Shown here piece by piece: positions 1 through 6,977 of a stretch of 37,061 nucleotides of DNA. Position 1 is the stretch's first letter, and each line of letters begins with the position of its first letter. This DNA comes from Synergistaceae bacterium. Lineage in GTDB: Bacteria; Synergistota; Synergistia; Synergistales; Aminobacteriaceae. The DNA is taken from the NCBI GenBank assembly GCA_031272035.1, contig JAISUO010000019.1:1-37061 (forward strand), written 5' to 3'. The notes below the pieces were generated by a model. The model made no database searches. It was not told the DNA's origin and saw only the letters and a list, made by a program, of their open reading frames with translations. A program made the position numbers and the translations under genes.

Positions 1-39
1 GGCCATGTTATACTTTGTCACAAAGGGAGAGTGATCGGC

Positions 40-741
40 ATGGAAGCGACGACACAACCGAGAGAACCGCAGATGGGCCTGACCTTCGAGCAAGTGTGGG
101 CGATGTCCCAGGAAACGGATCGTATGTTGCAGGAAACGGCCCGGATAGTGCGGGAAAACTCGGAAGAACAGAAAAAGCGGAATGAGGAACTTGAGCAGGA
201 GATGCGGAAATCCCGCGAAGAATTTGATCGGAGTATGCGGGAATCCCGTGAAGAATTTGACCGAAGGATGAAGGAGACCGACCGTCGCATGAAACAGACG
301 GACAGGCAAATCGGCGACCTGGGCAATCGTTTCGGCGAGCTGGCCGAGCACCTGGTCGCGCCCAACATCGAGGAGAAGTTCAACGCGCTGGGATACCACT
401 TCAACGGCTCCGCGAAATCTTTCGAGATCAAGGACGAAAAGGGGCAGTTCGCCGCTGAGATCGACATCCTTCTGGAAAACGGAGAGAGCGTCGTCGCCGT
501 GGAGGTTAAGTCCAGGCCGGCGGGAAGCGACGTCAAAGCGCACAAACAGCGGCTGAATGTTCTCCGGAAGTACAAAGACAACGTGGGAGACAGGAGGAAG
601 ATTTACGGCGCTCTCGCCGGCGCGATCATGCCCCCTGGCGTGAAATCCGCCGCGCTGAAAGCGGGCTTTTACGTCATCGTCCAGACCGGCGACACGGTGG
701 AGATCGACGTCCCCGAGGGCTTTACCCCGCGCGCCTGGTGA
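40..741 (+). CDS. coiled-coil protein with PD-(D/E)XK nuclease-like C-terminus
   Basis: A 233-residue soluble protein. Residues ~20-95 form a charged coiled coil containing an 11-residue direct repeat (MRKSREEFDRS / MRESREEFDRR / MKETDRRMKQT), visible as a ~33-bp repeat in the DNA. The C-terminal part has the pattern of the PD-(D/E)XK fold: AEIDILLENG followed by VVAVEVKSRP, giving Asp142 and Glu155-x-Lys157 as likely metal-site residues. This resembles the DUF3782-type proteins in which a coiled coil precedes a restriction-like nuclease domain; activity and target are unknown. I chose ATG 40 over the upstream in-frame GTG 31 because GGGAGAG at 25-31 is correctly spaced for ATG 40. The fold is a motif-level inference. 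Confidence 0.75.
   Translation: MEATTQPREPQMGLTFEQVWAMSQETDRMLQETARIVRENSEEQKKRNEELEQEMRKSREEFDRSMRESREEFDRRMKETDRRMKQTDRQIGDLGNRFGELAEHLVAPNIEEKFNALGYHFNGSAKSFEIKDEKGQFAAEIDILLENGESVVAVEVKSRPAGSDVKAHKQRLNVLRKYKDNVGDRRKIYGALAGAIMPPGVKSAALKAGFYVIVQTGDTVEIDVPEGFTPRAW
202..300 (+). repeat. 33-bp in-frame repeat encoding an 11-residue coiled-coil unit
   Basis: Three consecutive ~33-bp units inside the first gene encode MRKSREEFDRS, MRESREEFDRR and the more diverged MKETDRRMKQT. An 11-residue period suits a right-handed or hendecad coiled coil. The first two units are nearly identical in DNA, indicating recent duplication. Confidence 0.6.
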
Positions 742-852
742 TTTCCACAGGTCGGGACCCCTGACGGAAACGGACCGCGAGCTTGCGAAACGTATTGCGC
801 CGCCGCTTTGAACAGGGTTTTTCCTCCATTCGGTATATTGCGCTGATCAGAA

Positions 853-874
853 GGGCGGACACTCAGGTCCGCCC
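853..874. repeat. REP-like palindrome
   Basis: A perfect 8-bp stem, GGGCGGAC / GTCCGCCC, with a 6-base loop lies in the short space between the convergent nuclease-like gene and the toxin gene. There is no T-run on either side, so it is not an ordinary intrinsic terminator. The form resembles short extragenic palindromes repeated across genomes; only one copy is in this window, so this is an inference from shape. Confidence 0.4.
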
Positions 875-887
875 CTGCGATATAAGG

Positions 888-1313
888 TTAAAAATTCTTT
901 CCAGTCCAGGGATTGACGACAGCAACTCCCGCGGCCTCAAAAGGGCCTGTGTCGCGCGTCGCCACAATGAAACCTTTCGCGGCTGCCATAGCGGCGATAT
1001 ATCCATCCGGCGTTGGAAAACCCCTGCCTTTGATTCTGGCCCTTACCGCCAGCTTCGAGTAATGACGTGCGGCCTCTACGTCGAACGCCAGCACTCGACC
1101 ATCGAACAATTTAAGAACACCGTCGAGCATTTCAGAAAGGAGCCTCTTTTTTCGTCCTTCCGGCAGCGCTCCTATACCAAAAAACATTTCGGCAAGCGAC
1201 ACGCTGGATAAATAAAGGGTTTCGGCGGGCTGTTCGTTCAGCCATTTCAGAACTGCCGGATTCGGTTCCGGCTTCATCGCCTCGGAGACGACGTTGGTAT
1301 CAAGGAGAATCAT
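888..1313 (-). CDS. PIN-domain toxin, VapC/FitB type
   Basis: A 141-residue PIN-domain ribonuclease, the usual length for FitB/VapC toxins. The four acidic residues expected in the PIN active site are visible: Asp5 in MILLDTNVVSE, Glu42 in SLAEMFFG, Asp103 in PTPDGYIAA and Asp121 in VATRDTGPF. The family cleaves RNA with bound Mg2+ and is silenced by the cognate antitoxin. Its ATG overlaps the TGA of the upstream antitoxin (ATGA, 1310-1313), so the two are translationally coupled. The specific RNA target cannot be read from the sequence. Confidence 0.88.
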   Translation of the reverse strand: MILLDTNVVSEAMKPEPNPAVLKWLNEQPAETLYLSSVSLAEMFFGIGALPEGRKKRLLSEMLDGVLKLFDGRVLAFDVEAARHYSKLAVRARIKGRGFPTPDGYIAAMAAAKGFIVATRDTGPFEAAGVAVVNPWTGKNF

Positions 1314-1564
1314 TCAAACGTCATCGGCTCGGCGGGCATTTTGCTTCGGGCTTGTTCAGGAATCATGCAATCCTCTCTTGAAAGTCCCAACCGGCTGCCG
1401 AGTTCCGCAAGGGCGTCTCCCATTTTTACGCGCTGTTCCGACTTCAGGCTGTTTTTCAAAATTTCCCGCGCCTCGGCCTCCATACTCCGGCCATTGACGG
1501 CAGCTCTCATGCGCAAGGCCCGGTGAACTTCATCAGGCACATTCCTGACCGTTAAAACCGGCAT
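1310..1564 (-). CDS. ribbon-helix-helix antitoxin, FitA type
   Basis: An 84-residue antitoxin. The N-terminus MPVLTVRNVPDEVHRALRMRA is a ribbon-helix-helix DNA-binding segment, followed by a helix (NGRSMEAEAREILKNSL) and a C-terminal tail expected to clamp the PIN toxin. It should both neutralise the toxin and, as toxin-antitoxin complex, repress its own promoter. A longer reading frame begins at 1588, but GGAGGGAGGA (1571-1580, minus) is 6 bases before the ATG at 1564, which decides the start. It overlaps the toxin gene by 4 bases. Confidence 0.87.
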   Translation of the reverse strand: MPVLTVRNVPDEVHRALRMRAAVNGRSMEAEAREILKNSLKSEQRVKMGDALAELGSRLGLSREDCMIPEQARSKMPAEPMTFE

Positions 1565-1596
1565 ACGAATTCCTCCCTCCGCTTTCATTGACTGCT

Positions 1597-1602
1597 ATTA
1601 TA
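1597..1602 (-). promoter_or_regulatory. -10 box of the toxin-antitoxin operon
   Basis: A perfect TATAAT on the minus strand about 33 bases before the antitoxin start. No good -35 is present at 16-18 bases, which fits a promoter assisted or controlled by a regulator such as the antitoxin itself. Confidence 0.45.
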
Positions 1603-1647
1603 CTTTATTTGACAGCATAAAGATCCACAAAGTGCCCTCACAATCAT

Positions 1648-1669
1648 CGGGCGGCCCGAAGGCCGCCCG
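1648..1669 (-). terminator. GC-rich hairpin after the surface-protein gene
   Basis: A 9-bp GC stem (CGGGCGGCC / GGCCGCCCG) closes a TTCG tetraloop in the minus-strand RNA, 28 bases after the stop of the surface protein and before the antitoxin promoter. It lacks a clean T-run on the minus strand (the T-rich side is on the plus strand), so termination is plausible but not certain. Confidence 0.5.
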
Positions 1670-1697
1670 GTCAGGTTTTCGTTATTTTGTTATTTCA

Positions 1698-4600
1698 TTA
1701 TTTCTTCTTCCTTGCCGCCATCGGAAGCAGGAGCAGCGTCAGAAGAAGGAGCCCGAAGCCGCTCGTCGCGCATCCTCCGCCCCGGTGACGGCGATCTGTG
1801 CCGTCCTCGTCGGTCGTCAGAAACGTCTTGTCGCCGATGTCGGCGAAGGTCACGTACAGCGCCTGAGCGTGGGCCTCGCCGGGCTCGTCCGCGAAGCTCC
1901 ACTCCACTCCGTCCACGACCAGCCCCTCCAGGGCCTCCAGATCCTCCGCGATGCCCGCGATCTGCATGGCGTATGGCTTTTCATTTCCGCCGGCGCTCCG
2001 GTACGGGCTCAGGGCGTTTCTGTCAAAGTCCAGCAGCCCCAGCGTCACCATTGAGTAATACCAGTTGTCCAGGGCCACGTAGGTTCGCAAAGGCTGGTGA
2101 GACAACGTGACGGAGGTCTCCGAGGCGGCGATGGGGGCCTGAATCACGAAGAACAGACCGTCTCCGGTCCACTCCGCCGTCAGCTTCCACTGAGCTCCGG
2201 TGGGCTCCACCAGAACGTCCTCCAGCACCTCGAAGGGACGCCGGACGGCCCGCACCCGATAGGTCGCCGTGTTGGAACCGTCCGCCGAGATGACGGTGTA
2301 GGCCACCGCCTTCCCGTCCGAGAAGTTCCTGGGCGTGCCGTTGGTCGGAACGATCCGCGTCTCCGGGTTGGGCAGCCTGAAGGTCAGGGCCAGTCTCGTC
2401 AAATCCGTGTCCCAGGGCACCACCACCAGCCAGGTCCCGTCGGTCTGGCGCTCAAGGTTCTGCCAGTGAAGCCCGCCGTCGATGGACACTCCGCCGTAGG
2501 TGATGTTCGTGGAGGACAGCGTCGGGTCGGACGGTTCAGGCTCAGGCAGAGGCGTGGGCTCCGGAACGGGGGCCGGAACAGGAACCGGCTCGGGCGCGGG
2601 CGGGTTCTCCCGGTTCACCTGCACGTCGTAATACTTTGTGCTCCCGTCCTCCGCCGTGACCTCAATGTGCACGTGGTTTTCGCCGGGGTTCAGGGTCACG
2701 GGCGCGTCCTGATTCTGAGAAAAGCTCCCGTCGCTGTAAATGTGCGCCACGGACCCGGACGCGCTTCCCACGTCCGACGGCCCGAGGGTTCTCTGTCCGC
2801 TGGGCACGGTTACCGTCTCCGCGTCGGGCGCTCCAACCGTGCCCGCGCCTCCGGAGTCGGTCACGGGCTGCCCCGCGATGGTGGTCAGCCCCGCGTCGGC
2901 GCTGAGCGTCTTCGCCCGGTTCACCATCACGTCGTAGTATTTCGACGTCACGTTGTCCTCCGCCGTCACCTTCACGTACAGGTGGGCGGTTCCTCCGTCC
3001 GGTACGTTCACAGCCCCGTCCTCGTTGTTGGTGTAGTCATTGGACGGGTAGATGTGGACCGTCGCGCCCGTCGCTGCCACCACGTCCGAGGTCGTTATCG
3101 ACGACTTCCCGCTGGCCGTGTCCACGGCGATGACGACGGGGTTCGACGGGGAATCCCCGCCCACCGTCGTCCCGAATGGGCCATTGCCCGCCACGGAGAT
3201 CAAATTCGCGTCGGAGCTGGCCACTTTTATTCGCGCCACGGTCACGTCGTAGTGCAGGGCCGTCGTCCCGTCCTCCGCGATGACCGTCACGAACAGGTGT
3301 ACGCTGCTTCCATTCGCTGGGAGCGGCAGGGGCGCGTCCTGGTCGTGAAGGAAGCTCACGTCCGAGTAGATGTGCGCCGTGGCACCGGAGGAGAACAGCA
3401 GATCCGAAAGGGCAATGGACGCCTGCCCCGTTGGAACCACCGCGGAGGCCGTCAGGGGCGCATCGCTGGTCCCCGCCTCGGTCCCCGGCGTCACGGACAC
3501 TCCCGCCACCGCCGTCAGTTCCGCGCTGGGGCTGGGTTCTTTCGCCCGATTGTCCGTCACGTCGTAGTACTTCGTCGTCCCGTCCTCCGCCGTCACCCTG
3601 ATGTAGATGTGGGCGGTTCCGCCCTCCGTCACGTTCACCGGCAGGTCCTCGTTTTGGGAGAATCCGCTGTCGCTGTAGATGTGGACGCTGGCGGAAGGCG
3701 CTCCCGCGATGTCCGGCAGACCGATGGACGACTGACCGCTCCCCGTCCCGATGGTTACGGCTATGGGAGAATCCGGCGTGCCCGCTCCCGCTCCTGCCGG
3801 AACGGGCTGGCCGGCGATGGAGGTCAGGCTCGCGTCGGAGCTGAGGTGTCGGGGCCGCTTCACCACCACGTTGTAATACCGGCTGGTGCTTCCGTCCTCC
3901 GACGTGATTTTCACGTACACGTGGGAGTCCACGCCCGGTGTCAGGCTCACCGGAGAATCCTGGTTCTGAGAAAACCCGCCGTCGCTGTAGATGTGCACCG
4001 ACGCGCCCGAGGAGCTGCCGATGTCCACCAGAGTCAGGCTCGACTTCTCCTCCCGCGTGGTCAGGCTGACGATCTTCGGGTCATTGACTGTTCCCGCCTG
4101 GTTTCCCGGCGTCACGGGGGTTCCGGCCACGGAGGTCAGATCCGCGCTGGAGCTGAGGATTCTGTCCCGGTTCACCGTCACGTCGTAGTACAGCGTCGAG
4201 CTCCCGTCCTCCGACGTGACCTTCACGTAGGCGTGGGTCGCGCCGCCGGGAGTCAGAGCGACGGGCTGGTCCTGATTCTGGCTGAAGGCGCTGTCGGAGT
4301 AGATGTGGACCACCGCGTCCGGGGCTCCGACGACGTCCGCGAGGGTGATGGTTCCCTGCCCGCTGGCAACGGTTATGGCAGCGGTCTTCGGCGTCCCGTA
4401 GATTCCGGTCCCGCCCCCCGGCGTCAGGTTGTGACCCGCCATGGAGACGAGGCCCGCGTCGTTGTTGGGACGGTTCACGATCACGTCGTAATAGAGCGTC
4501 AGACTCCTGTCCTGGGCCGTCGCTTTCACGTAAACGTGGGTGTAGTCCCCCGGGTTCAGGGCGATGGACTGAACGGGGGCGGCAAAATTTTTGTCCGTGT

Positions 4601-6656
4601 AGACCGTCACGCTCGCGCCCGCCGAGCAGATCACCTCGGTAGCCGCCAGAGAGCTCTTGCCCCTGTCCACGATGACGGCGGCGGTCTGGGGGCTGGAGAT
4701 GGACGCGCCGGACCCCGCGGTGGACACGCCTATGCCCGCCACTGAGGTCAGGCCCGCGTCACTGCCGGGGCGGCTCACCGTCACGTCGTAATAAGACGTG
4801 GTGACCCCGTCCTCCGCCGTCACCTTCACGTACACGTGAGCGGATCCGCCCGACGGCAGGGTCACCGCCGTGTCCCGGTTCTGGGAGAAGCCCGGGTCGC
4901 TGTAGATGTGGAACGAGGCGTCGAACGCGCAGACGATGTCCGAGGTGGTTATCGAGGGCTTGGAGCTGGGGACGGATACGGAGGCCCGGCCGGGGCTGTC
5001 GGCTGTTCCTCCGGCGACCGTCAGGAGGACGTCCGCCACGGAGGTCAGCCGTGTGTCTGTGTTGAGGACCTTTGTGATGGAGAAGGTCCCGGAGTTCGCG
5101 CCCCTGTAGTTGTTGATCCCCGTCAGGGTCACCGTGGCCAGGCCGGGGGCGGTGTTGTTGGAATAGGCCGTCGTGTAGTCCGTGCCCTGGACCAGGGTCT
5201 TCGGGCCGCCCGCGGCGGTTCCGTCCTTCACCGACAGGGCCGGGATGAGCGGGGACCCGGTGTAAGTCTGGTCGGGGATCGTCTCAATGGTGGCGGTGGA
5301 AATGTCTTTGGGGAGAATGACGAAGCTCCCCATCGCCGTGCCGCTGTAGTCGCCGCCTTTGAGCGTGACGGAGACGGCGGCCGTGCCCGCGTTGACGTTG
5401 CCGCTGAAGCTCGCGTCGTACTCCGAGGGCGCGAACTGTCTGCCAGCCGCGTCGGAGACGGCGAGGTCCGGGACGATGGCCGCGCCGGTGTAGGTCTGGT
5501 CGGAGATGGCCGCGATGATCAGGCCGTCGTCGGGGATGGGGTTGATGGTGAAGGTTTTGGTGGCCGAGCCGTCGTAGTTGCCCGCAAACGTCACCGTCGC
5601 TTTGGCCGTGCCGGCCTCGGTGTTGTGGTCGTAGCCCACGATGTAGTCCGTGCCGGAAACGAGGGTCTTTGGGCCGTCCGCGGCGGTTCCGTCCACCACC
5701 GACAGGCTGGGGGTGATGGCCGAGCCGGTGTAGGTCTGGGGTGGAATATCGTCGATGCGGGCCGTCGTGGAGAGGTTTTTGCGTTTGATGGTGAAGTCCG
5801 CGGATATGTTGTCGCCGCCGTAGTTGCCGATGAACTTCACCAGGACCGAGGCCGTGCCGGCGTTGACGTTGTTGAAATAGGACAGGGTGTAGTCCGTGTT
5901 CACGACGAGGGCCGTCGAGCCGTCCATGACGGTGGGGGCGGGGGTGAGGGCCGCGCCGGTGTAGGTCGGGGCATCGGACACAGCGACGGCCACCGAGCCG
6001 GCGTCTTTCGGGTTGATTTTGAGGCTGATGATTTTGACCTCGCTGGTTTCGCCCTCGTTCGCGGCCGTCACGGAGACGGTGTAGGTCCCGGCCTGGGTGG
6101 GCGTGCCGGCGATGGTCGAGCCCGACAGGCTCAGGCCCGGCGGCAGGCCGTCCGCCGTGATGGAGGTGGGGCTGCCCGTCACGAAAAGGCCGACCTTGTA
6201 GGCGGTCCCCACCGTGCCGTCCCTCAGGGTGGGCGTGACGACCTTCGGGACGGGATATTTGACGGTGATAGACATAGTAAAAGTTTCTATATTTCCAGTG
6301 GAATAACGACTGAAAGAGTATTTAAACTGCCACGTGCCGGCTTGCGTGGGCGTTCCTACAATACCAGCCGGTTTAGGCGTCAGCCTGAGCCCGGGGGGAA
6401 GGTCGCCGCTGGCCATAAAAGCTTCATTTTCATATGCCAAACCAACGCCGTATTTCTCCCCCACGTAGCCATCGCGCAGAGGAATCACTACATCCTCCGC
6501 CGTCAGCAGCGGCGGATCTCCATCCGCCGCCTCCGCCCAAAACGGCGCGCCCAGCAGCAGGAAAGCCAGGCAGATAAAAAGGTAAAGTTTAGGGCCGTGC
6601 GGCGCGCGGCGTGCGCGACCGGCCTCCCCGTTGGATGTCAGGCGCGGAAAAGACAT
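1698..6656 (-). CDS. large repeat-built surface protein with Synergist-CTERM tail
   Basis: An exported protein of 1652 residues. Order of parts: signal peptide (hydrophobic KLYLFICLAFLLLGAPFWAEA, about residues 23-43); two Ig-like putative-Ig units (~50-220); four ~75-80-residue units carrying TYTGxxxxPxxxVxDG and ending in GNYxG-like strands (~220-535); eight ~100-residue cadherin-like beta-sandwich units with the signature HIYSDxxFSQNQD...AEDGSTxYYDVxVNR (~535-1350); a Pro/Glu/Val linker; a further diverged unit; and a C-terminal Gly-Gly-Cys, Leu-rich segment, ARKKK tail matching the Synergist-CTERM sorting signal. The family role is presumably adhesion or surface-layer display, anchored after tail processing. 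The start at 6656 is favoured over ATG 6677 because AAAGGGGG sits 7 bases upstream. No enzyme domain was seen. Confidence 0.9.
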   Translation of the reverse strand: MSFPRLTSNGEAGRARRAPHGPKLYLFICLAFLLLGAPFWAEAADGDPPLLTAEDVVIPLRDGYVGEKYGVGLAYENEAFMASGDLPPGLRLTPKPAGIVGTPTQAGTWQFKYSFSRYSTGNIETFTMSITVKYPVPKVVTPTLRDGTVGTAYKVGLFVTGSPTSITADGLPPGLSLSGSTIAGTPTQAGTYTVSVTAANEGETSEVKIISLKINPKDAGSVAVAVSDAPTYTGAALTPAPTVMDGSTALVVNTDYTLSYFNNVNAGTASVLVKFIGNYGGDNISADFTIKRKNLSTTARIDDIPPQTYTGSAITPSLSVVDGTAADGPKTLVSGTDYIVGYDHNTEAGTAKATVTFAGNYDGSATKTFTINPIPDDGLIIAAISDQTYTGAAIVPDLAVSDAAGRQFAPSEYDASFSGNVNAGTAAVSVTLKGGDYSGTAMGSFVILPKDISTATIETIPDQTYTGSPLIPALSVKDGTAAGGPKTLVQGTDYTTAYSNNTAPGLATVTLTGINNYRGANSGTFSITKVLNTDTRLTSVADVLLTVAGGTADSPGRASVSVPSSKPSITTSDIVCAFDASFHIYSDPGFSQNRDTAVTLPSGGSAHVYVKVTAEDGVTTSYYDVTVSRPGSDAGLTSVAGIGVSTAGSGASISSPQTAAVIVDRGKSSLAATEVICSAGASVTVYTDKNFAAPVQSIALNPGDYTHVYVKATAQDRSLTLYYDVIVNRPNNDAGLVSMAGHNLTPGGGTGIYGTPKTAAITVASGQGTITLADVVGAPDAVVHIYSDSAFSQNQDQPVALTPGGATHAYVKVTSEDGSSTLYYDVTVNRDRILSSSADLTSVAGTPVTPGNQAGTVNDPKIVSLTTREEKSSLTLVDIGSSSGASVHIYSDGGFSQNQDSPVSLTPGVDSHVYVKITSEDGSTSRYYNVVVKRPRHLSSDASLTSIAGQPVPAGAGAGTPDSPIAVTIGTGSGQSSIGLPDIAGAPSASVHIYSDSGFSQNEDLPVNVTEGGTAHIYIRVTAEDGTTKYYDVTDNRAKEPSPSAELTAVAGVSVTPGTEAGTSDAPLTASAVVPTGQASIALSDLLFSSGATAHIYSDVSFLHDQDAPLPLPANGSSVHLFVTVIAEDGTTALHYDVTVARIKVASSDANLISVAGNGPFGTTVGGDSPSNPVVIAVDTASGKSSITTSDVVAATGATVHIYPSNDYTNNEDGAVNVPDGGTAHLYVKVTAEDNVTSKYYDVMVNRAKTLSADAGLTTIAGQPVTDSGGAGTVGAPDAETVTVPSGQRTLGPSDVGSASGSVAHIYSDGSFSQNQDAPVTLNPGENHVHIEVTAEDGSTKYYDVQVNRENPPAPEPVPVPAPVPEPTPLPEPEPSDPTLSSTNITYGGVSIDGGLHWQNLERQTDGTWLVVVPWDTDLTRLALTFRLPNPETRIVPTNGTPRNFSDGKAVAYTVISADGSNTATYRVRAVRRPFEVLEDVLVEPTGAQWKLTAEWTGDGLFFVIQAPIAASETSVTLSHQPLRTYVALDNWYYSMVTLGLLDFDRNALSPYRSAGGNEKPYAMQIAGIAEDLEALEGLVVDGVEWSFADEPGEAHAQALYVTFADIGDKTFLTTDEDGTDRRHRGGGCATSGFGLLLLTLLLLPMAARKKK
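2615..5065 (-). repeat. eight ~300-bp tandem repeats in the surface-protein gene
   Basis: Eight in-frame units of roughly 290-310 bp encode the cadherin-like modules. The most conserved stretch encodes VxVTAEDGSTxYYDVxVNR and HIYSDxxFSQNQD. The DNA is similar enough between units for recombination or slippage to change unit number. They follow four shorter, unrelated units (about 5066-5980). Confidence 0.85.
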
Positions 6657-6701
6657 GACATAACCCCCTTTTGCCATTGTTAAATTCTATAAATTTCCTA
6701 A

Positions 6702-6710
6702 ATTATATCA
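6702..6710 (-). promoter_or_regulatory. extended -10 promoter of the surface-protein gene
   Basis: TGATATAAT on the minus strand is a perfect extended -10 (TGn plus TATAAT), about 46 bases before the chosen ATG at 6656. No convincing -35 was seen, as is common for extended -10 promoters. Confidence 0.5.
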
Positions 6711-6878
6711 TGCGAACCACAGCGCCCGCGAACATTTGCGTCTGCTTTCCGTCAGCTCAGGAGTTTTGCCGGAGAGCTCATCTGCTATGCTGCGGCATAG
6801 AGGGATGTCAGGTCGATATCGTTGTTTTCGCGGTGCTTTTTATTTACGAAAGGTATAGTATGAGTGAAAATACAAAGA

Positions 6879-6914
6879 AAGGATAAAAGGGAAGGATAAA
6901 AAGGAAGGATGGCG
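6879..6914. repeat. 13-bp tandem repeat, about 2.5 copies
   Basis: AAGGATAAAAGGG, AAGGATAAAAAGG and a partial AAGGATGGCG follow one another upstream of iorA. Confidence 0.6.
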
Positions 6915-6922
6915 AGAAGGAA

Positions 6923-6940
6923 GTAAGTTTCGTAAGTTTC
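6923..6940. repeat. exact 9-bp tandem duplication before iorA
   Basis: GTAAGTTTC occurs twice without a gap, ending one base before the upstream alternative ATG (6942) of iorA. Confidence 0.8.
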
Positions 6941-6977
6941 GATGGAAGCAAATCTTTTAGAGGGGGTGCGTATCGAC

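Larger units (their letters stand above)
6657..6977. other. divergent intergenic region, 321 bp
   Basis: Separates the surface-protein gene (minus) from iorA (plus). It contains the extended -10 above, a TATAGT at 6854-6859 that could be the iorA -10 (no clear -35), an 8-codon ORF starting at 6860, a purine-rich stretch with a 13-bp unit repeated about 2.5 times (6879-6914) and an exact 9-bp tandem duplication (6923-6940). The open frame 6671-6886 starts at TTG inside the promoter and is not considered a gene. Confidence 0.6.

Noticed and set aside
783-1211. 142-codon plus-strand frame opposite the PIN toxin
   Set aside because: Overlaps a clear PIN gene on the other strand and has no start signal.
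2615-5065. CRISPR-like regular repeats
   Set aside because: The ~300-bp period is in-frame protein repetition; there are no short identical repeats with unique spacers.
2097-6683. Long open frames on the plus strand opposite the surface-protein gene (2097-4745, 4836-6683 and several shorter)
   Set aside because: They mirror the repeat structure of the minus-strand gene, are extremely Arg/Gly/His-rich, lack ribosome-binding sites and match no family. They come from the GC-rich repeated codons.
6671-6886. 71-codon plus-strand frame upstream of iorA
   Set aside because: Starts at TTG without a ribosome-binding site and runs through the divergent promoter; only its last 8 codons have an ATG start.
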